A DNA stretch of 64,000 nucleotides from Streptomyces antnestii (GCF_004005495.1 NZ_RZYA01000009.1:62001-126000); one strand, 5' to 3'. Counted from the stretch's first letter, positions 8,658 to 17,145 are shown. The notes: generated from the sequence alone by a model not told the origin. Translations and numbers: made by a program.

Positions 8658-8968
8658 CACAGCTCCCAGACGACGGGCAGGCCCGCGCCCGCGCCGTCGG
8701 CGGAGTAGTCGTGGACGACGTCGAGGAGTTCGGCCATGCGGGCCTGCCAGGCGATGTTCACCGGCAGCTTGTCCAGCTCGGCGAGCATCCGCCCGTAGTC
8801 CTCGCACTCCAGGACGTGGAACAGGTCGGTCCCGCTGCGCCAGATCGTCCACGAGGTGGCGCCGGCCGCGCGGATGGCCTGCCGGAGTTCGGCCGGGACC
8901 TCGCGGTGGGCGGCCTCGTACTCCTCGACGCGGTCGGCGCGGACCTTGGTGTGCAGGGCGATTCTCAC
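8657..8968 (-). CDS. L-rhamnose/L-fucose mutarotase family protein
   Basis: 103 residues, the normal size of COG3254 mutarotases. It begins RIALHTKVRADRVEEYEAAH and has the family's IRAAGATSWTIWRSG, LFHVLECEDY and NIAWQARM segments, including the active-site Tyr and His region. It interconverts the alpha and beta anomers of a 6-deoxy sugar, making the anomer used by the dehydrogenase available. The GTG start at 8968 overlaps the aldo/keto reductase stop as GTGA, showing tight translational coupling. Co-location with fuconate-type enzymes favours fucose over rhamnose. Confidence 0.92.
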   Translation of the reverse strand: MRIALHTKVRADRVEEYEAAHREVPAELRQAIRAAGATSWTIWRSGTDLFHVLECEDYGRMLAELDKLPVNIAWQARMAELLDVVHDYSADGAGAGLPVVWEL

Positions 8969-9960
8969 GCGGGCTCCTCGGCGGGTACGGGGACGTCGGC
9001 GGGCAGCAGGTCCGCGGCGCGTGCTTCCGTCCAGAACTCGGCAGGCACACCGGCGGCGAACTGCTCGGCGGCGTCCAGGACTTCGTACGGCGAACGGGTG
9101 CCCACCAGGACGCCGGCCACCGCCGGGTGACCGAACGGGAAGGCGAGCGCGGCGGCACGCAGGGTGATGCCGTGGCGCTCCGCGAGCGCCTTCAAGTGGT
9201 AGGCGCGGTCGAGGAGTTCGCGGGGCGCGGCCGCGTAGTCGTACGTCGCGCCGGGCTTGGGGTCGGCGAGGAGTCCGGAGTTGAAGACGCCGCCGACGAC
9301 CACCGACGTGCCGCGCACCGACGCCTCCGGCAGGAGTTCCGCGAGCGCACTCTGGTCGAGCAGGGTGTAGCGGCCGGCGCACAGGACGGCGTCCACGTCG
9401 GTGTCGCGGACGAACCGGGTGAGCATCGCCGTCTGGTTCATGCCCGCGCCGATCGCCCCGACGACCCCCTCCGCGCGCAGACGCTCCAGGGCCGGGTAGG
9501 CCTCGCGGAACGCCTGCTCGCCGTGGTCGTCCGGGTCGTGCAGATGGACGATGTCGACGCGGTCGAGGCCGAGCCGGGTCAGGCTGTCCTCCAGGGAGCG
9601 GCGCACGCCGTCCGCGCTGAAGTCCCAGACGCGGCGGTGCGTGGCGGGCACGGCGAACCCGTTCGCCAGGTCGTCTCCCCCGCTCGTACCGGTCGGCTCC
9701 AGCAGGCGGCCGACCTTGGTGGAGATCGTGTACGCGGCCCTGTCGCGGCCTGCGAGTGCTTCTCCGAGGCGCCGTTCGGACAGGCCGAGCCCGTAGTGCG
9801 GCGCGGTGTCGAAGGAGCGGATACCGGCGTCCCAGGCAGCGTCGACCGCCGCGCGGGCGTCCTCTTCGGAGACGGGCGTGTACAGGTTGCCGATGCCGGC
9901 GGCGCCGAAGGACAGCGGGCCGACCTCGACGCCGCTCCGGCCCAGGGTGCGGGAGCGCAT
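8965..9960 (-). CDS. Aldo/keto reductase (L-fucose dehydrogenase / D-threo-aldose 1-dehydrogenase type)
   Basis: 331 residues. The AKR fold is shown by SFGAAGIGNLYTPV, FDTAPHYGLGLSERRLGEAL (Asp and catalytic Tyr), TKVGR (catalytic Lys), VHLHDPDD (catalytic His) and the late cofactor segment GVLVGTRSPYEV. The sequence is like the AKR group that oxidises C1 of L-fucose or D-arabinose to the lactone with NAD(P)+. The ATG at 9960 is chosen because GGTGA lies five bases upstream; a GTG at 9969 overlaps the SDR stop and is the alternative. It catalyses the first oxidation of the pathway, before the lactonase. Substrate is inferred from the operon. Confidence 0.9.
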   Translation of the reverse strand: MRSRTLGRSGVEVGPLSFGAAGIGNLYTPVSEEDARAAVDAAWDAGIRSFDTAPHYGLGLSERRLGEALAGRDRAAYTISTKVGRLLEPTGTSGGDDLANGFAVPATHRRVWDFSADGVRRSLEDSLTRLGLDRVDIVHLHDPDDHGEQAFREAYPALERLRAEGVVGAIGAGMNQTAMLTRFVRDTDVDAVLCAGRYTLLDQSALAELLPEASVRGTSVVVGGVFNSGLLADPKPGATYDYAAAPRELLDRAYHLKALAERHGITLRAAALAFPFGHPAVAGVLVGTRSPYEVLDAAEQFAAGVPAEFWTEARAADLLPADVPVPAEEPA

Positions 9961-9965
9961 GGCGG

Positions 9966-10739
9966 TCACCGGCCCGCCGGGCGGAGGCGCAGGCCCTGCA
10001 TGCCGCCGTCGACGGCGAGGGCGGTACCCGTCGTGGCGCCGGACAGGGGGCCCGCCAAGTAGGCGACGGCGCCCGCCACTTCGTCGGCGGTGACGAGGCG
10101 TCCGGTGGGCTGGCGGGCGGCGAGCGCGGCCCGTTCGGCGGCCGGGTCGGGGGCGGCGTCGAGGAGGCGGCCGACCCACGGGGTGTCGACGGTGCCGGGG
10201 TTGACGCAGTTGACGCGGATGCCTTCGCGGACGTGGTCGGCGGCCATGGCGAGGGTCAGGGAGTAGACGGCGCCCTTCGACGCGGAGTACAGGGCGCGCT
10301 GCGGGAGGCCCGCGGTCGCGGCGATGGAGCAGGTGTTCACGATGGCCGCGTGCGCGGACTCCCTGAGGTGGGGCAGGGCGGCGCGGGTCGTGCGGACGAT
10401 CCCGAGGACGTTGACGTCGAGGACGCGGTGCCAGTGGTCGTCGTCGTTGTCCTCGACGGTGCCCTGGGCGCCGATGCCCGCGTTGTTGACGAGGACGTCG
10501 AGCCCGCCGAGGTCGGCGACGGCGGCGGCCACCGCCGTGCGCACGGAGGCGTCGTCCGAGACGTCGGCGGTGTAGCCGCGCAGCGGCTTGTCGACGGTGC
10601 TCGGGTCGAGGTCGAGCACGGCGACACTCGCGCCGCGGGCGGCGAGGAGTTCGGCGGTGGCGCGGCCGATGCCGGAGGCGCCGCCGGTGACGAGGGCCCG
10701 GAGCCCGTGGAAGTCGTTGACAGCCGTGCCGTCGGTCAT
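9966..10739 (-). CDS. SDR family dehydrogenase (probable 2-keto-3-deoxy-L-fuconate dehydrogenase)
   Basis: 257 residues, a classical short-chain dehydrogenase. The cofactor loop is TGGASGIGRA, followed by an acidic LDLD at the end of beta-2, which favours NAD+. NNAGIG, the catalytic Ser in NTCSIAA and the YSASKGA Tyr/Lys motif are all intact, as is the C-terminal AVDGG. In the oxidative fucose pathway an SDR oxidises 2-keto-3-deoxy-L-fuconate to the 2,4-diketo acid. The ATG at 10739 overlaps the dehydratase stop (ATGA), fitting consecutive steps. A different SDR substrate is possible, but the neighbourhood is specific. Confidence 0.9.
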   Translation of the reverse strand: MTDGTAVNDFHGLRALVTGGASGIGRATAELLAARGASVAVLDLDPSTVDKPLRGYTADVSDDASVRTAVAAAVADLGGLDVLVNNAGIGAQGTVEDNDDDHWHRVLDVNVLGIVRTTRAALPHLRESAHAAIVNTCSIAATAGLPQRALYSASKGAVYSLTLAMAADHVREGIRVNCVNPGTVDTPWVGRLLDAAPDPAAERAALAARQPTGRLVTADEVAGAVAYLAGPLSGATTGTALAVDGGMQGLRLRPAGR

Positions 10740-12091
10740 GCCGCTGCACCCTTCTGGTCGGTGAGGCCCTGCCGGGCGAGGTCGGCGGCCCAGAACGTGC
10801 CGCCGGGGTAGGTGAATTCGGCGATGGACTCGGGCCGCATCGCGGCGGAGAAGCCGGGCGTGGTGGGCGCCGCGTAGTGGCCGTTCCGGATCACGACCGG
10901 GTCGAGGAAGTGGCCGTGCAGATGGTCGACGTACTCGATGACGCGGTCCTCGGTGGTGCCCGCGAGGGCGACGTAGTCGAACATCGAGAGGTGCTGCACG
11001 AGTTCGCACAGGCCGACGCCGCCCGCGTGCGGGCACACGGGGACGCCGAACTTGGCGGCGAGCAGCAGGATGGCGAGGTTCTCGTTGACGCCGCCGACGC
11101 GGGCCGCGTCGAGCTGCAGGATGTCGATGGAACCGGCCTGGAGGAGCTGCTTGAAGACGATGCGGTTCTGGACGTGCTCGCCGGTCGCGACCTTGACGGG
11201 GGCGACGGCCTTGCGGATCGCGGCGTGGCCGAGGACGTCGTCGGGGCTGGTCGGTTCCTCCACCCAGTACGGGTCGAACTCGGCGAGCGCCCTGGTCCAC
11301 TCGACGGCCTCGCCGACGTTCCACCGCTGGTTGGCGTCGATCGCCATGCGGATGCCGGGGCCGATCACCGAACGGGCGGTGCGGCAGCGCCGGATGTCGT
11401 CGGCGAGGTCCGCGCCGACCTTCAGCTTGATCTGCGTGAAGCCTTCGGCGACGGCCTGCCGGGCGAGCCGGCTGAGCTTCTCGTCGGAGTAGCCGAGCCA
11501 GCCGGGTGACGTGGTGTACCCGGGGAAGCCGCGCTCCCGCAGGACGCCCTCGCGCTCCACCGCGCCCTCGCGGCCCGAGTTGAGGAGCGCGAGGGCCTCG
11601 TCGGGCGTGAGCGCGTCGGCGATGTAGCGGAAGTCGAGCTGCGAGACGAGCCACTCAGGGGTTGCGTCGGCGAGGAACTGCCACAGCGGTTTGCGGGCGC
11701 GCTTGGCCGCCAGGTCCCACACGGCGTTGACGACGGCTCCGATCGCCATGTGCATCACGCCCTTCTCGGGACCGAGCCAGCGCAGCTGGCTGTCGCCGAT
11801 CAGGTCGCGGTTCAACGTCCCCGGGTCGGCGCACAGTTCGTCGACCCCCCGGCCGACGACGTGGTGCCGCAGGGCGTCGATCGCGGCGACCTGGACATCG
11901 TTGCCACGGCCGATGGTGAACGTGAATCCGTGCCCCTCGATTCCGTCTTCGGCGTCGGTGCGGAGCACGACGTAGGCGGCGGAGTAGTCGGGGTCCGGGT
12001 TCATGGCATCGGAACCGTCCAGCTCCCGGGAGGTGGGGAACCGGATGTCATAGGTGTCGACCGCGGTGATTCGGGCGGCAGTTGGAGACAC
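10736..12091 (-). CDS. L-fuconate dehydratase (enolase superfamily, mandelate racemase subgroup)
   Basis: 451 residues, matching the long fuconate-dehydratase branch rather than ordinary ~380-residue mandelate racemases. The catalytic lysines are in IKLKV (K222, K224). The Mg2+ ligands are D252 (AIDANQ), E278 (WVEEP) and E305 (ATGEH), and the base H355 is in CPHAGG. The N-terminal ELDGSDAMNPDPDYSAAYV and SQLRWLGPEKGV stretches are typical of FucD. It removes water from L-fuconate to give 2-keto-3-deoxy-L-fuconate. The start is a GTG preceded by AAAGG. It lies 40 bases after the permease gene, first of the catabolic genes. Confidence 0.95.
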   Translation of the reverse strand: MSPTAARITAVDTYDIRFPTSRELDGSDAMNPDPDYSAAYVVLRTDAEDGIEGHGFTFTIGRGNDVQVAAIDALRHHVVGRGVDELCADPGTLNRDLIGDSQLRWLGPEKGVMHMAIGAVVNAVWDLAAKRARKPLWQFLADATPEWLVSQLDFRYIADALTPDEALALLNSGREGAVEREGVLRERGFPGYTTSPGWLGYSDEKLSRLARQAVAEGFTQIKLKVGADLADDIRRCRTARSVIGPGIRMAIDANQRWNVGEAVEWTRALAEFDPYWVEEPTSPDDVLGHAAIRKAVAPVKVATGEHVQNRIVFKQLLQAGSIDILQLDAARVGGVNENLAILLLAAKFGVPVCPHAGGVGLCELVQHLSMFDYVALAGTTEDRVIEYVDHLHGHFLDPVVIRNGHYAAPTTPGFSAAMRPESIAEFTYPGGTFWAADLARQGLTDQKGAAA

Positions 12092-12131
12092 GAGTGGCCT
12101 TTCTTACCGAAACGTCACGCTGATGCGGGGG

Positions 12132-13166
12132 TCAGTCCTGGGCGCGGCCGGTCGTGACACGGGCGATCATCAGGGCGAGGAGGATGATGCCGCCGTAGAT
12201 GGCCTGGATCCAGAACGACGGCACCTGGGCGAGGGTGAGCAGGTTCTGGACGACGCCGAGCAGCAGGACGCCGGTGAGGGCGCCGAACATGGTGCCCTTG
12301 CCGCCGTCGAGGCTGATGCCGCCGATGACCGCAGCCGCGAACACCGTGAAGATCATGTTGTTGCCCTGGTTGGCGCTGATCGCGCCGACGTAGCCGGTCT
12401 GCATGATCCCGCCGACCGAGGCGAGGACGCCGGCGACGACGAACACCCCGAGCATCACGCGCTCGACGCGGATCCCGGCCGCGCGGGCGGCGTCGGGGTT
12501 GCCGCCGATCGCGTACAGGGCCCGTCCGACCCGGTGGTACTTGAGGACGAGGCCCGTCACGCCGAACGCGATCGCGGCCAGCCACACCGACATCGGGATG
12601 CGCAGGAACGTCGTGGTGGCGAGGGAGAAGAACGCGTCCGGCATCCCGAACAGCGTCTTGCCCTTCGTCGCGCCGACGAGCAGGCCGCGCAGGACGATCA
12701 GCATCGCCAGCGTCACGATGAAGGCATTGAGCTTGAACTTCACGACGAGGACGCCGTTGAAGGCGCCGATCACCGCGCCCACGGCGAGGATCGCGAGCAG
12801 CGCGAGGACGGTCGGGAACTCGGTGCCGAAGCCGGACTGGGCGACCGGCAGGACGAGCAGGGCGCCGAGGGCGGGCGCGATGCCGACGACCGACTCCAGG
12901 GACAGGTCGAACTTGCCGGTGATGAGGACGAGCGACTCGGCGAGGACGACCATCGCGAGGGCGGCGGACGCGCCGAGGATGGAGATGAGGTTGCGTTCGG
13001 TGAGGAACGAGTCGTTGACGACCGCTCCGAGCACCATGAGCAGCAACAGGGCGGGAACGAGGGCGAGTTCGCGTGCCCGGCGCAGCAGAACGGTCTTCGC
13101 GGAGCCCTTGCCGGGCAGCCGTACGGGGGTGGCGGGTGAGGCCGACGGGGCCTTGATGTCAGCCAT
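12132..13166 (-). CDS. Sugar ABC transporter permease (RbsC/BPD_transp_2 family)
   Basis: 344 residues with about nine to ten membrane helices and the RbsC-family landmarks: SILGASAALAMVVLAESLVLITGKFDLSLESVVG near the N-terminus, FNGVLVVKFKLNAFIVTL in the middle and the coupling region ARAAGIRVER. The ending ILLALMIAR is typical. It forms the homodimeric membrane channel of a ribose/rhamnose/fucose-type importer. Its ATG at 13166 overlaps the upstream ATPase gene's 3' end by eight bases. With the ATPase and the separated binding protein it makes a complete CUT2-type importer; fucose specificity is inferred from the linked enzymes. Confidence 0.94.
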   Translation of the reverse strand: MADIKAPSASPATPVRLPGKGSAKTVLLRRARELALVPALLLLMVLGAVVNDSFLTERNLISILGASAALAMVVLAESLVLITGKFDLSLESVVGIAPALGALLVLPVAQSGFGTEFPTVLALLAILAVGAVIGAFNGVLVVKFKLNAFIVTLAMLIVLRGLLVGATKGKTLFGMPDAFFSLATTTFLRIPMSVWLAAIAFGVTGLVLKYHRVGRALYAIGGNPDAARAAGIRVERVMLGVFVVAGVLASVGGIMQTGYVGAISANQGNNMIFTVFAAAVIGGISLDGGKGTMFGALTGVLLLGVVQNLLTLAQVPSFWIQAIYGGIILLALMIARVTTGRAQD

Positions 13167-14688
13167 GGTCCACTCCTTCGATGGAGGCGATCAGCTCGTG
13201 GTCGTGCCAGCCGGCCGCGTGCTCGGCGACGACCTTTCCGTGGAAGAGGACGAGGACCCGGTCGCAGCGGCGCAGGTCGTCGAGCTCGTCGGAGACGACG
13301 AGGACGGCCGTGCCGTCCTCGCGGGCGCTGTCCATGCGGGACAGCAGGGACTCCTTCGACTTCACGTCGACGCCCGCGGTGGGGTTGATGAGGACGAGGA
13401 GGCGGGGGTCCGAGGCGAGGGCGCGGGCCATGACGACTTTCTGGGCGTTGCCGCCGGAGAGGTCGGACACGGGCTGCTCCGGGCCCTCGGCGTGGATGTC
13501 GAGGCGCTCGATCAGCTCGGCCGCGAAGCGGCGCTTGCGGTCGGTGGCGACGAAGCCGTGCCGGCCGAGGCGCCCGAGCACGCTCATCGTGGCGTTGTCG
13601 CCGATGGTCATGCCGGGGACGAGCCCCTGGTCGTGCCGGTCGCGCGGCACGCAGCCGACGCCGGCCGCGAGCGCGCCGCTGACGTCGCCGAACGGCAATG
13701 GTTTTCCTGCTAGTTGAGCCGTTCCGGCAGTCGGCGTGTGCAGTCCCGCGAACGCCTCGGCGAGCTGGATCTTGCCGCTGCCGCTGGATCCGGCGAGCCC
13801 GACGACCTCGCCGCTGCGCACGGTCAGATCGACGTCGTCGTACGCCTCGGAGGTGAGGCCGCGCGCGTCGAGCAGGACGGTGGCATCGGGCTCGTGCTCC
13901 ACGGCGGCGCGGGCGGCGGCCCGCTCCTCGGCGATGACCTCGCCCGCCATGGCCTCCACCAGGGCCGCGCGGGGCAGTTCGGCGACGGGGGCCGTGGTGA
14001 TCCAGCGGGCGTCGCGCAGCACGGTGACCGTCTGGCAGACCTCGTACACCTCCTGGAGGTGGTGCGAGATGAACAGGAAGGTGACGCCGGACTCCTGGAG
14101 CGCGCGCATGCGCGTGAAGAGGCGTTCGATCTCGCGGTTGTCGAGCTGGGCGGTGGGCTCGTCGAGGACGATGAACCGGGCGCCGCCGCTCAACGCCCGG
14201 GCGATCTCCACCATTTGGCGGTCCTCGACCTTGAGGTCGGCGGTGCGGGCGTCGGGGTCGACGTGGATGTCCCAGGTGTCGAGGACGCGCGTGGCCTCGT
14301 CGCGGAGGGTGCGCCAGGAGAAGAAGCCGCGGCGGCTGCCGGGCTGCCGGTTGATGAAGAGGTTCTCGGCGACCGTCAGTTCGGGGACGACCGTCGGCTT
14401 CTGGTAGACGCAGGCGACCTTGGCGCGCCAGGCGTCGCGGTCGCCGAGCGGGGGCGCGGGCTCGCCGTCGAACAGGACGGTTCCCGCGTCCGGCGCCTGG
14501 AGTCCGGTGAGGACCGTGACCAGGGTGGACTTGCCGGCGCCGTTGCGGCCCACGAGGGCGTGGGACTCGCCGGGCAGGACAGTCAGCCGGCCGTCCCGCA
14601 GGGCGACCGTGGGCCCGTACCGCTTGGCGATGCCCGACGCCTCGACGAGCGGCCTGACCGCCGGCGTGATCGTCGTCGAGGTGATCAT
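13159..14688 (-). CDS. Sugar ABC transporter ATP-binding protein (RbsA-type, two NBDs)
   Basis: 509 residues with two nucleotide-binding domains. NBD1 (about 15-245) has Walker A GRNGAGKST (47-55) and Walker B FIVLDEPTAQLD, but a degenerate signature (LKVEDRQMVEIA). NBD2 (about 265-505) has an intact signature LSGGNAQKV, but its Walker A ends GKIQ instead of GK-S/T, and its Walker B reads LVLINPTAGVD, lacking the Asp-Glu pair. Only one composite ATPase site should therefore work, an exaggerated form of the RbsA asymmetry. The ATG at 14688 has GGAGG about six bases upstream, next to the left end of an inserted TnpB element that separates it from the binding-protein gene. Confidence 0.94.
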   Translation of the reverse strand: MITSTTITPAVRPLVEASGIAKRYGPTVALRDGRLTVLPGESHALVGRNGAGKSTLVTVLTGLQAPDAGTVLFDGEPAPPLGDRDAWRAKVACVYQKPTVVPELTVAENLFINRQPGSRRGFFSWRTLRDEATRVLDTWDIHVDPDARTADLKVEDRQMVEIARALSGGARFIVLDEPTAQLDNREIERLFTRMRALQESGVTFLFISHHLQEVYEVCQTVTVLRDARWITTAPVAELPRAALVEAMAGEVIAEERAAARAAVEHEPDATVLLDARGLTSEAYDDVDLTVRSGEVVGLAGSSGSGKIQLAEAFAGLHTPTAGTAQLAGKPLPFGDVSGALAAGVGCVPRDRHDQGLVPGMTIGDNATMSVLGRLGRHGFVATDRKRRFAAELIERLDIHAEGPEQPVSDLSGGNAQKVVMARALASDPRLLVLINPTAGVDVKSKESLLSRMDSAREDGTAVLVVSDELDDLRRCDRVLVLFHGKVVAEHAAGWHDHELIASIEGVDHG

Positions 14689-14700
14689 CAGGTTCCTCCG

Positions 14701-16072
14701 TGGATACTCCGCTTCAGGGCGGAGGGGAAACGGACTCCTGGGGAGCATGGCAAGGAGCTGTGATGCTCCGTCAGGGCGGATTGCGGTGCTGCGCCACGCA
14801 GATTTGGGCTTAAACCGCAGTCGCATTAGTTTGTGAGCGTGACAACGACCTGTGTGAAGCGGGCGTTCAAGTACCGCTTCTATCCGACCGATGCGCAAGC
14901 GGCCGAGCTGTCGCGCACGTTCGGCTGCGTGCGCAAGGTCTACAACCTCGCGCTTGTCGCCCGCACCGAGGCGTGGGCGCGGCAGGAGCGAGTCAACTAC
15001 AACGCCACCTCGGCGATGCTGACCGCGTGGAAAAGGACCGAGGAACTGGCGTTCCTCAACGACGTGTCGTCGGTGCCGTTGCAGCAGACGTTGCGGCACT
15101 TGCAGACGGCATTCACTAATTTCTTCGCCAAGCGGGCAAGGTATCCGCGCTTCAAGTCGCGGAAGAAGGCCCGCAAGTCCGCCGAGTACACCACCAGCGG
15201 GTTCCGCTTCCGTGACGGCCGCTTGACGCTGGCGAAGATGAACGAACCGCTCGACATCGTGTGGTCGCGCCCGCTCCCCCTGGGAGTGAAGCCGTCCACG
15301 GTGACCGTTTCGCAGGACGCGGCGGGACGCTGGTTCGTCTCCCTGCTGTGCGAGGATCCGTCCGTGTCGCCGCTGCCGGCATCCGGTCAGGCGGTCGGCA
15401 TCGACGTGGGCCTCGAACATCTCCTGACCCTGTCCACCGGCGAGAAGATCGCCAATCCCCGGCACGGACGCAAGGACCGTGCCCGCCTGGCCAAGGCCCA
15501 GCGAAAGCTCTCCCGCAAGGCCAAGGGTGACGGCGCCAACCGGGCCAAGGCCCGGCGAAAGGTCGCCAGGATCCACGCCCGCATCGCCGACCGGCGCCGC
15601 GACCACCTGCACAAACTGACCAGTCGACTCGTGCGCGAAAACCAAACGCTCGTGATCGAGGACCTGACCGTACGCAACATGGTCAAGAACCGGAGCCTTG
15701 CCCGCGCCATCAGCGATGCCGCGTGGTCGGGCTTCCGGGGCATGCCGGAGTACAAGGCCGCCTGGTACGGGCGGGAAGTGATCGCTGTCGACCGCTTCTT
15801 CCCCTCCTCCAAGCTTTGCGGCCACTGCGGCACCCTCGCAAAGAGGATGCCGCTGCACGTTCGAACCTGGACCTGCGGCAACTGCGGAACGACCCACGAC
15901 CGGGACACGAACGCAGCGAACAACCTGCTGGCCGCCGGACTGGCGGTGACAGCCTGTGGAGCTGGTGTAAGACCTCAACGGAGAACTCCGGGCGGGCAGT
16001 CGGTAACGAAGCAGGAAGCCCCACGGCGCGAGCCGTAGGAATCCCCCTCATTCACGAGGGGGAGGAAGTCAA
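14701..16072 (+). mobile_element. TnpB-only insertion element (IS200/IS605 superfamily, IS1341-like)
   Basis: The element lies in opposite orientation inside the fucose transport operon, between the ATPase gene start and the binding-protein stop. It holds a single tnpB-like gene and no tnpA. The left end has a small hairpin with CTCCGC (14707-14712) and GCGGAG (14719-14724) arms and a related imperfect copy at 14766-14780. The right end has a perfect 7-bp hairpin, CCCCCTC (16043-16049) and GAGGGGG (16056-16062), followed by GGAAGTCAA, the kind of end these elements have. There are no target duplications, as expected. The exact left boundary is not determinable; 14701 is an estimate. Confidence 0.8.
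14833..16038 (+). CDS. tnpB: TnpB-family RNA-guided endonuclease / IS605 OrfB-like transposase-associated protein
   Basis: 401 residues from the GTG at 14833 (another GTG at 14839 is possible). The N-terminal part, KRAFKYRFYPTDAQAAELSRTFG, is the helix-turn-helix region. The split RuvC active site is intact: D191 (VGIDVGLE), E276 (VIEDL) and D358 (HDRDTNAAN). The zinc ribbon sits between the last two motifs with C329/C332 and C348/C351. TnpB proteins are guide-RNA-dependent DNA nucleases and the ancestors of Cas12. Full length and an intact active site argue it is functional. Base use is similar to the host, with a slightly lower third-position GC. No tnpA is present, so movement would need a TnpA supplied elsewhere. 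Confidence 0.93.
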   Translation: MSVTTTCVKRAFKYRFYPTDAQAAELSRTFGCVRKVYNLALVARTEAWARQERVNYNATSAMLTAWKRTEELAFLNDVSSVPLQQTLRHLQTAFTNFFAKRARYPRFKSRKKARKSAEYTTSGFRFRDGRLTLAKMNEPLDIVWSRPLPLGVKPSTVTVSQDAAGRWFVSLLCEDPSVSPLPASGQAVGIDVGLEHLLTLSTGEKIANPRHGRKDRARLAKAQRKLSRKAKGDGANRAKARRKVARIHARIADRRRDHLHKLTSRLVRENQTLVIEDLTVRNMVKNRSLARAISDAAWSGFRGMPEYKAAWYGREVIAVDRFFPSSKLCGHCGTLAKRMPLHVRTWTCGNCGTTHDRDTNAANNLLAAGLAVTACGAGVRPQRRTPGGQSVTKQEAPRREP

Positions 16073-16088
16073 TTGACCGTGTTTCCCC
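15900..16088 (+). ncRNA. Predicted omega RNA/reRNA of the TnpB element with guide segment
   Basis: In studied IS200/IS605 elements the guide RNA covers the tnpB 3' end and the right end, and its last ~16 bases are the flanking host DNA. Here the right-end hairpin (16043-16062) and GGAAGTCAA are followed by TTGACCGTGTTTCCCC (16073-16088), which would be the guide. The 5' limit is a guess. This is prediction by analogy; nothing in the sequence proves transcription. Confidence 0.45.
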
Positions 16089-17145
16089 AGAGCTTCGGGT
16101 CGTCGACGTTGTCCTTGGTGACGAGTGGCGCGGGCAGCTGGTCCTCCAGGATGCCGCTGGGCAGCTTGACGATCTCGGAGTCGTGGTCGGTGGGACCGGG
16201 CTTGAACGTCTTCCCCTGCATCGCCGCCTTGATGTAGTACATGCCGTACTTGGCGTAGGCGTCGGCGGGCTGGGAGACGGTGGCGTCGATCTGGCCCTTG
16301 CGGATCGCGGCGAACTCCTGCGGGATGCCGTCGTTCGAGACGATCGCGATGTGGCCCTTCTCGCCGGTCTTCTTCAGCATGCCCTTCGACTTGAGGGTCT
16401 GCAGGGTGGGGGCGAGGTAGACGCCGCCCGCCTGCATGTAGATGCCCTTGATGTCGGGGTTGGCGTTGAGGAGGGTGTCGAGCTTGGACGCGGCGGTGTC
16501 GGACTCCCACTTGGCCGGGATCTCCAGGACCTTGAGGCCCGGGTACTTCTTCTTGGCGCAGTCGCGGAAGGCCTGCGAGCGTTCGCGGCCGTTCACGGAG
16601 GCGAGGTCGCCCATGATCTGCACGACCTTGCCGGTCTTGACCTGCTGACCGAGGTAGTCGCAGGCCTTCTCGCCGTACGCGACGTTGTTCGCGCGGACGA
16701 CCATGGCGACCTTGCCCTTCTCGGGCGCGACGTCCACGGCGACGACGGGGACGCCCTTGCGCTCGGCCTGGTCGAGTCCGGCGGAGATCGCGGCGCTGTC
16801 GAGGGGCGCGACGACGAGGCCCTTGACGCCCTGGTTGAGCTGGTTGTTGATGTCCGTGATCTGCTGCGAGGGGTCACTGTTGGAGTTGACCGTCTTGAGC
16901 GCGTCCACGCCCTCGGACGTGGCCATCTTCGGCACGTAGTCGTTGTACGACTGCCAGAACGGCGAGGTGAGCAGGGGCAGGATGACTCCCACCTTGCCCT
17001 TTCCGTCGCCGCCGCCCTTGCCGCCGGAGGCGACGTCGTCCTTCGTGCTGCCGCACGCGGAGAGCACGAGGGCGGCGCAAGCGGCCACCGCCGCCGCGCC
17101 GACGATCCGCGACCTGTTCCGCTTGCGCACTGTTCTGCCGGCCAT
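16069..17145 (-). CDS. Sugar ABC transporter substrate-binding lipoprotein (periplasmic-binding-protein family 4, RbsB-like)
   Basis: 358 residues. The signal peptide ends in lipobox LSACG, so the mature protein is anchored outside the membrane. The two-lobed sugar-binding fold is shown by VGVILPLLTSPFWQSYNDYV, ITDINNQLNQGVKGLVVAPLD, PVVAVDVAP and the hinge region IAIVSNDGIPQE. The ATG at 17145 has AGGAG eight bases upstream. It should deliver a 6-deoxy sugar, probably L-fucose, to the permease/ATPase pair. The last Asn codon and the TGA stop (16069-16074) lie at the TnpB element's right end, so the present C-terminus may have been created by the insertion. Transcription from the upstream promoter must cross 1.4 kb of element to reach the rest of the operon. 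Confidence 0.94.
   Translation of the reverse strand: MAGRTVRKRNRSRIVGAAAVAACAALVLSACGSTKDDVASGGKGGGDGKGKVGVILPLLTSPFWQSYNDYVPKMATSEGVDALKTVNSNSDPSQQITDINNQLNQGVKGLVVAPLDSAAISAGLDQAERKGVPVVAVDVAPEKGKVAMVVRANNVAYGEKACDYLGQQVKTGKVVQIMGDLASVNGRERSQAFRDCAKKKYPGLKVLEIPAKWESDTAASKLDTLLNANPDIKGIYMQAGGVYLAPTLQTLKSKGMLKKTGEKGHIAIVSNDGIPQEFAAIRKGQIDATVSQPADAYAKYGMYYIKAAMQGKTFKPGPTDHDSEIVKLPSGILEDQLPAPLVTKDNVDDPKLWGNTVN

Noticed and set aside
14689..15978. In-frame extension of the sugar ATPase gene on the minus strand
   Set aside because: The region is the antisense of the TnpB gene; the ATPase has its own GGAGG-preceded ATG at 14688.
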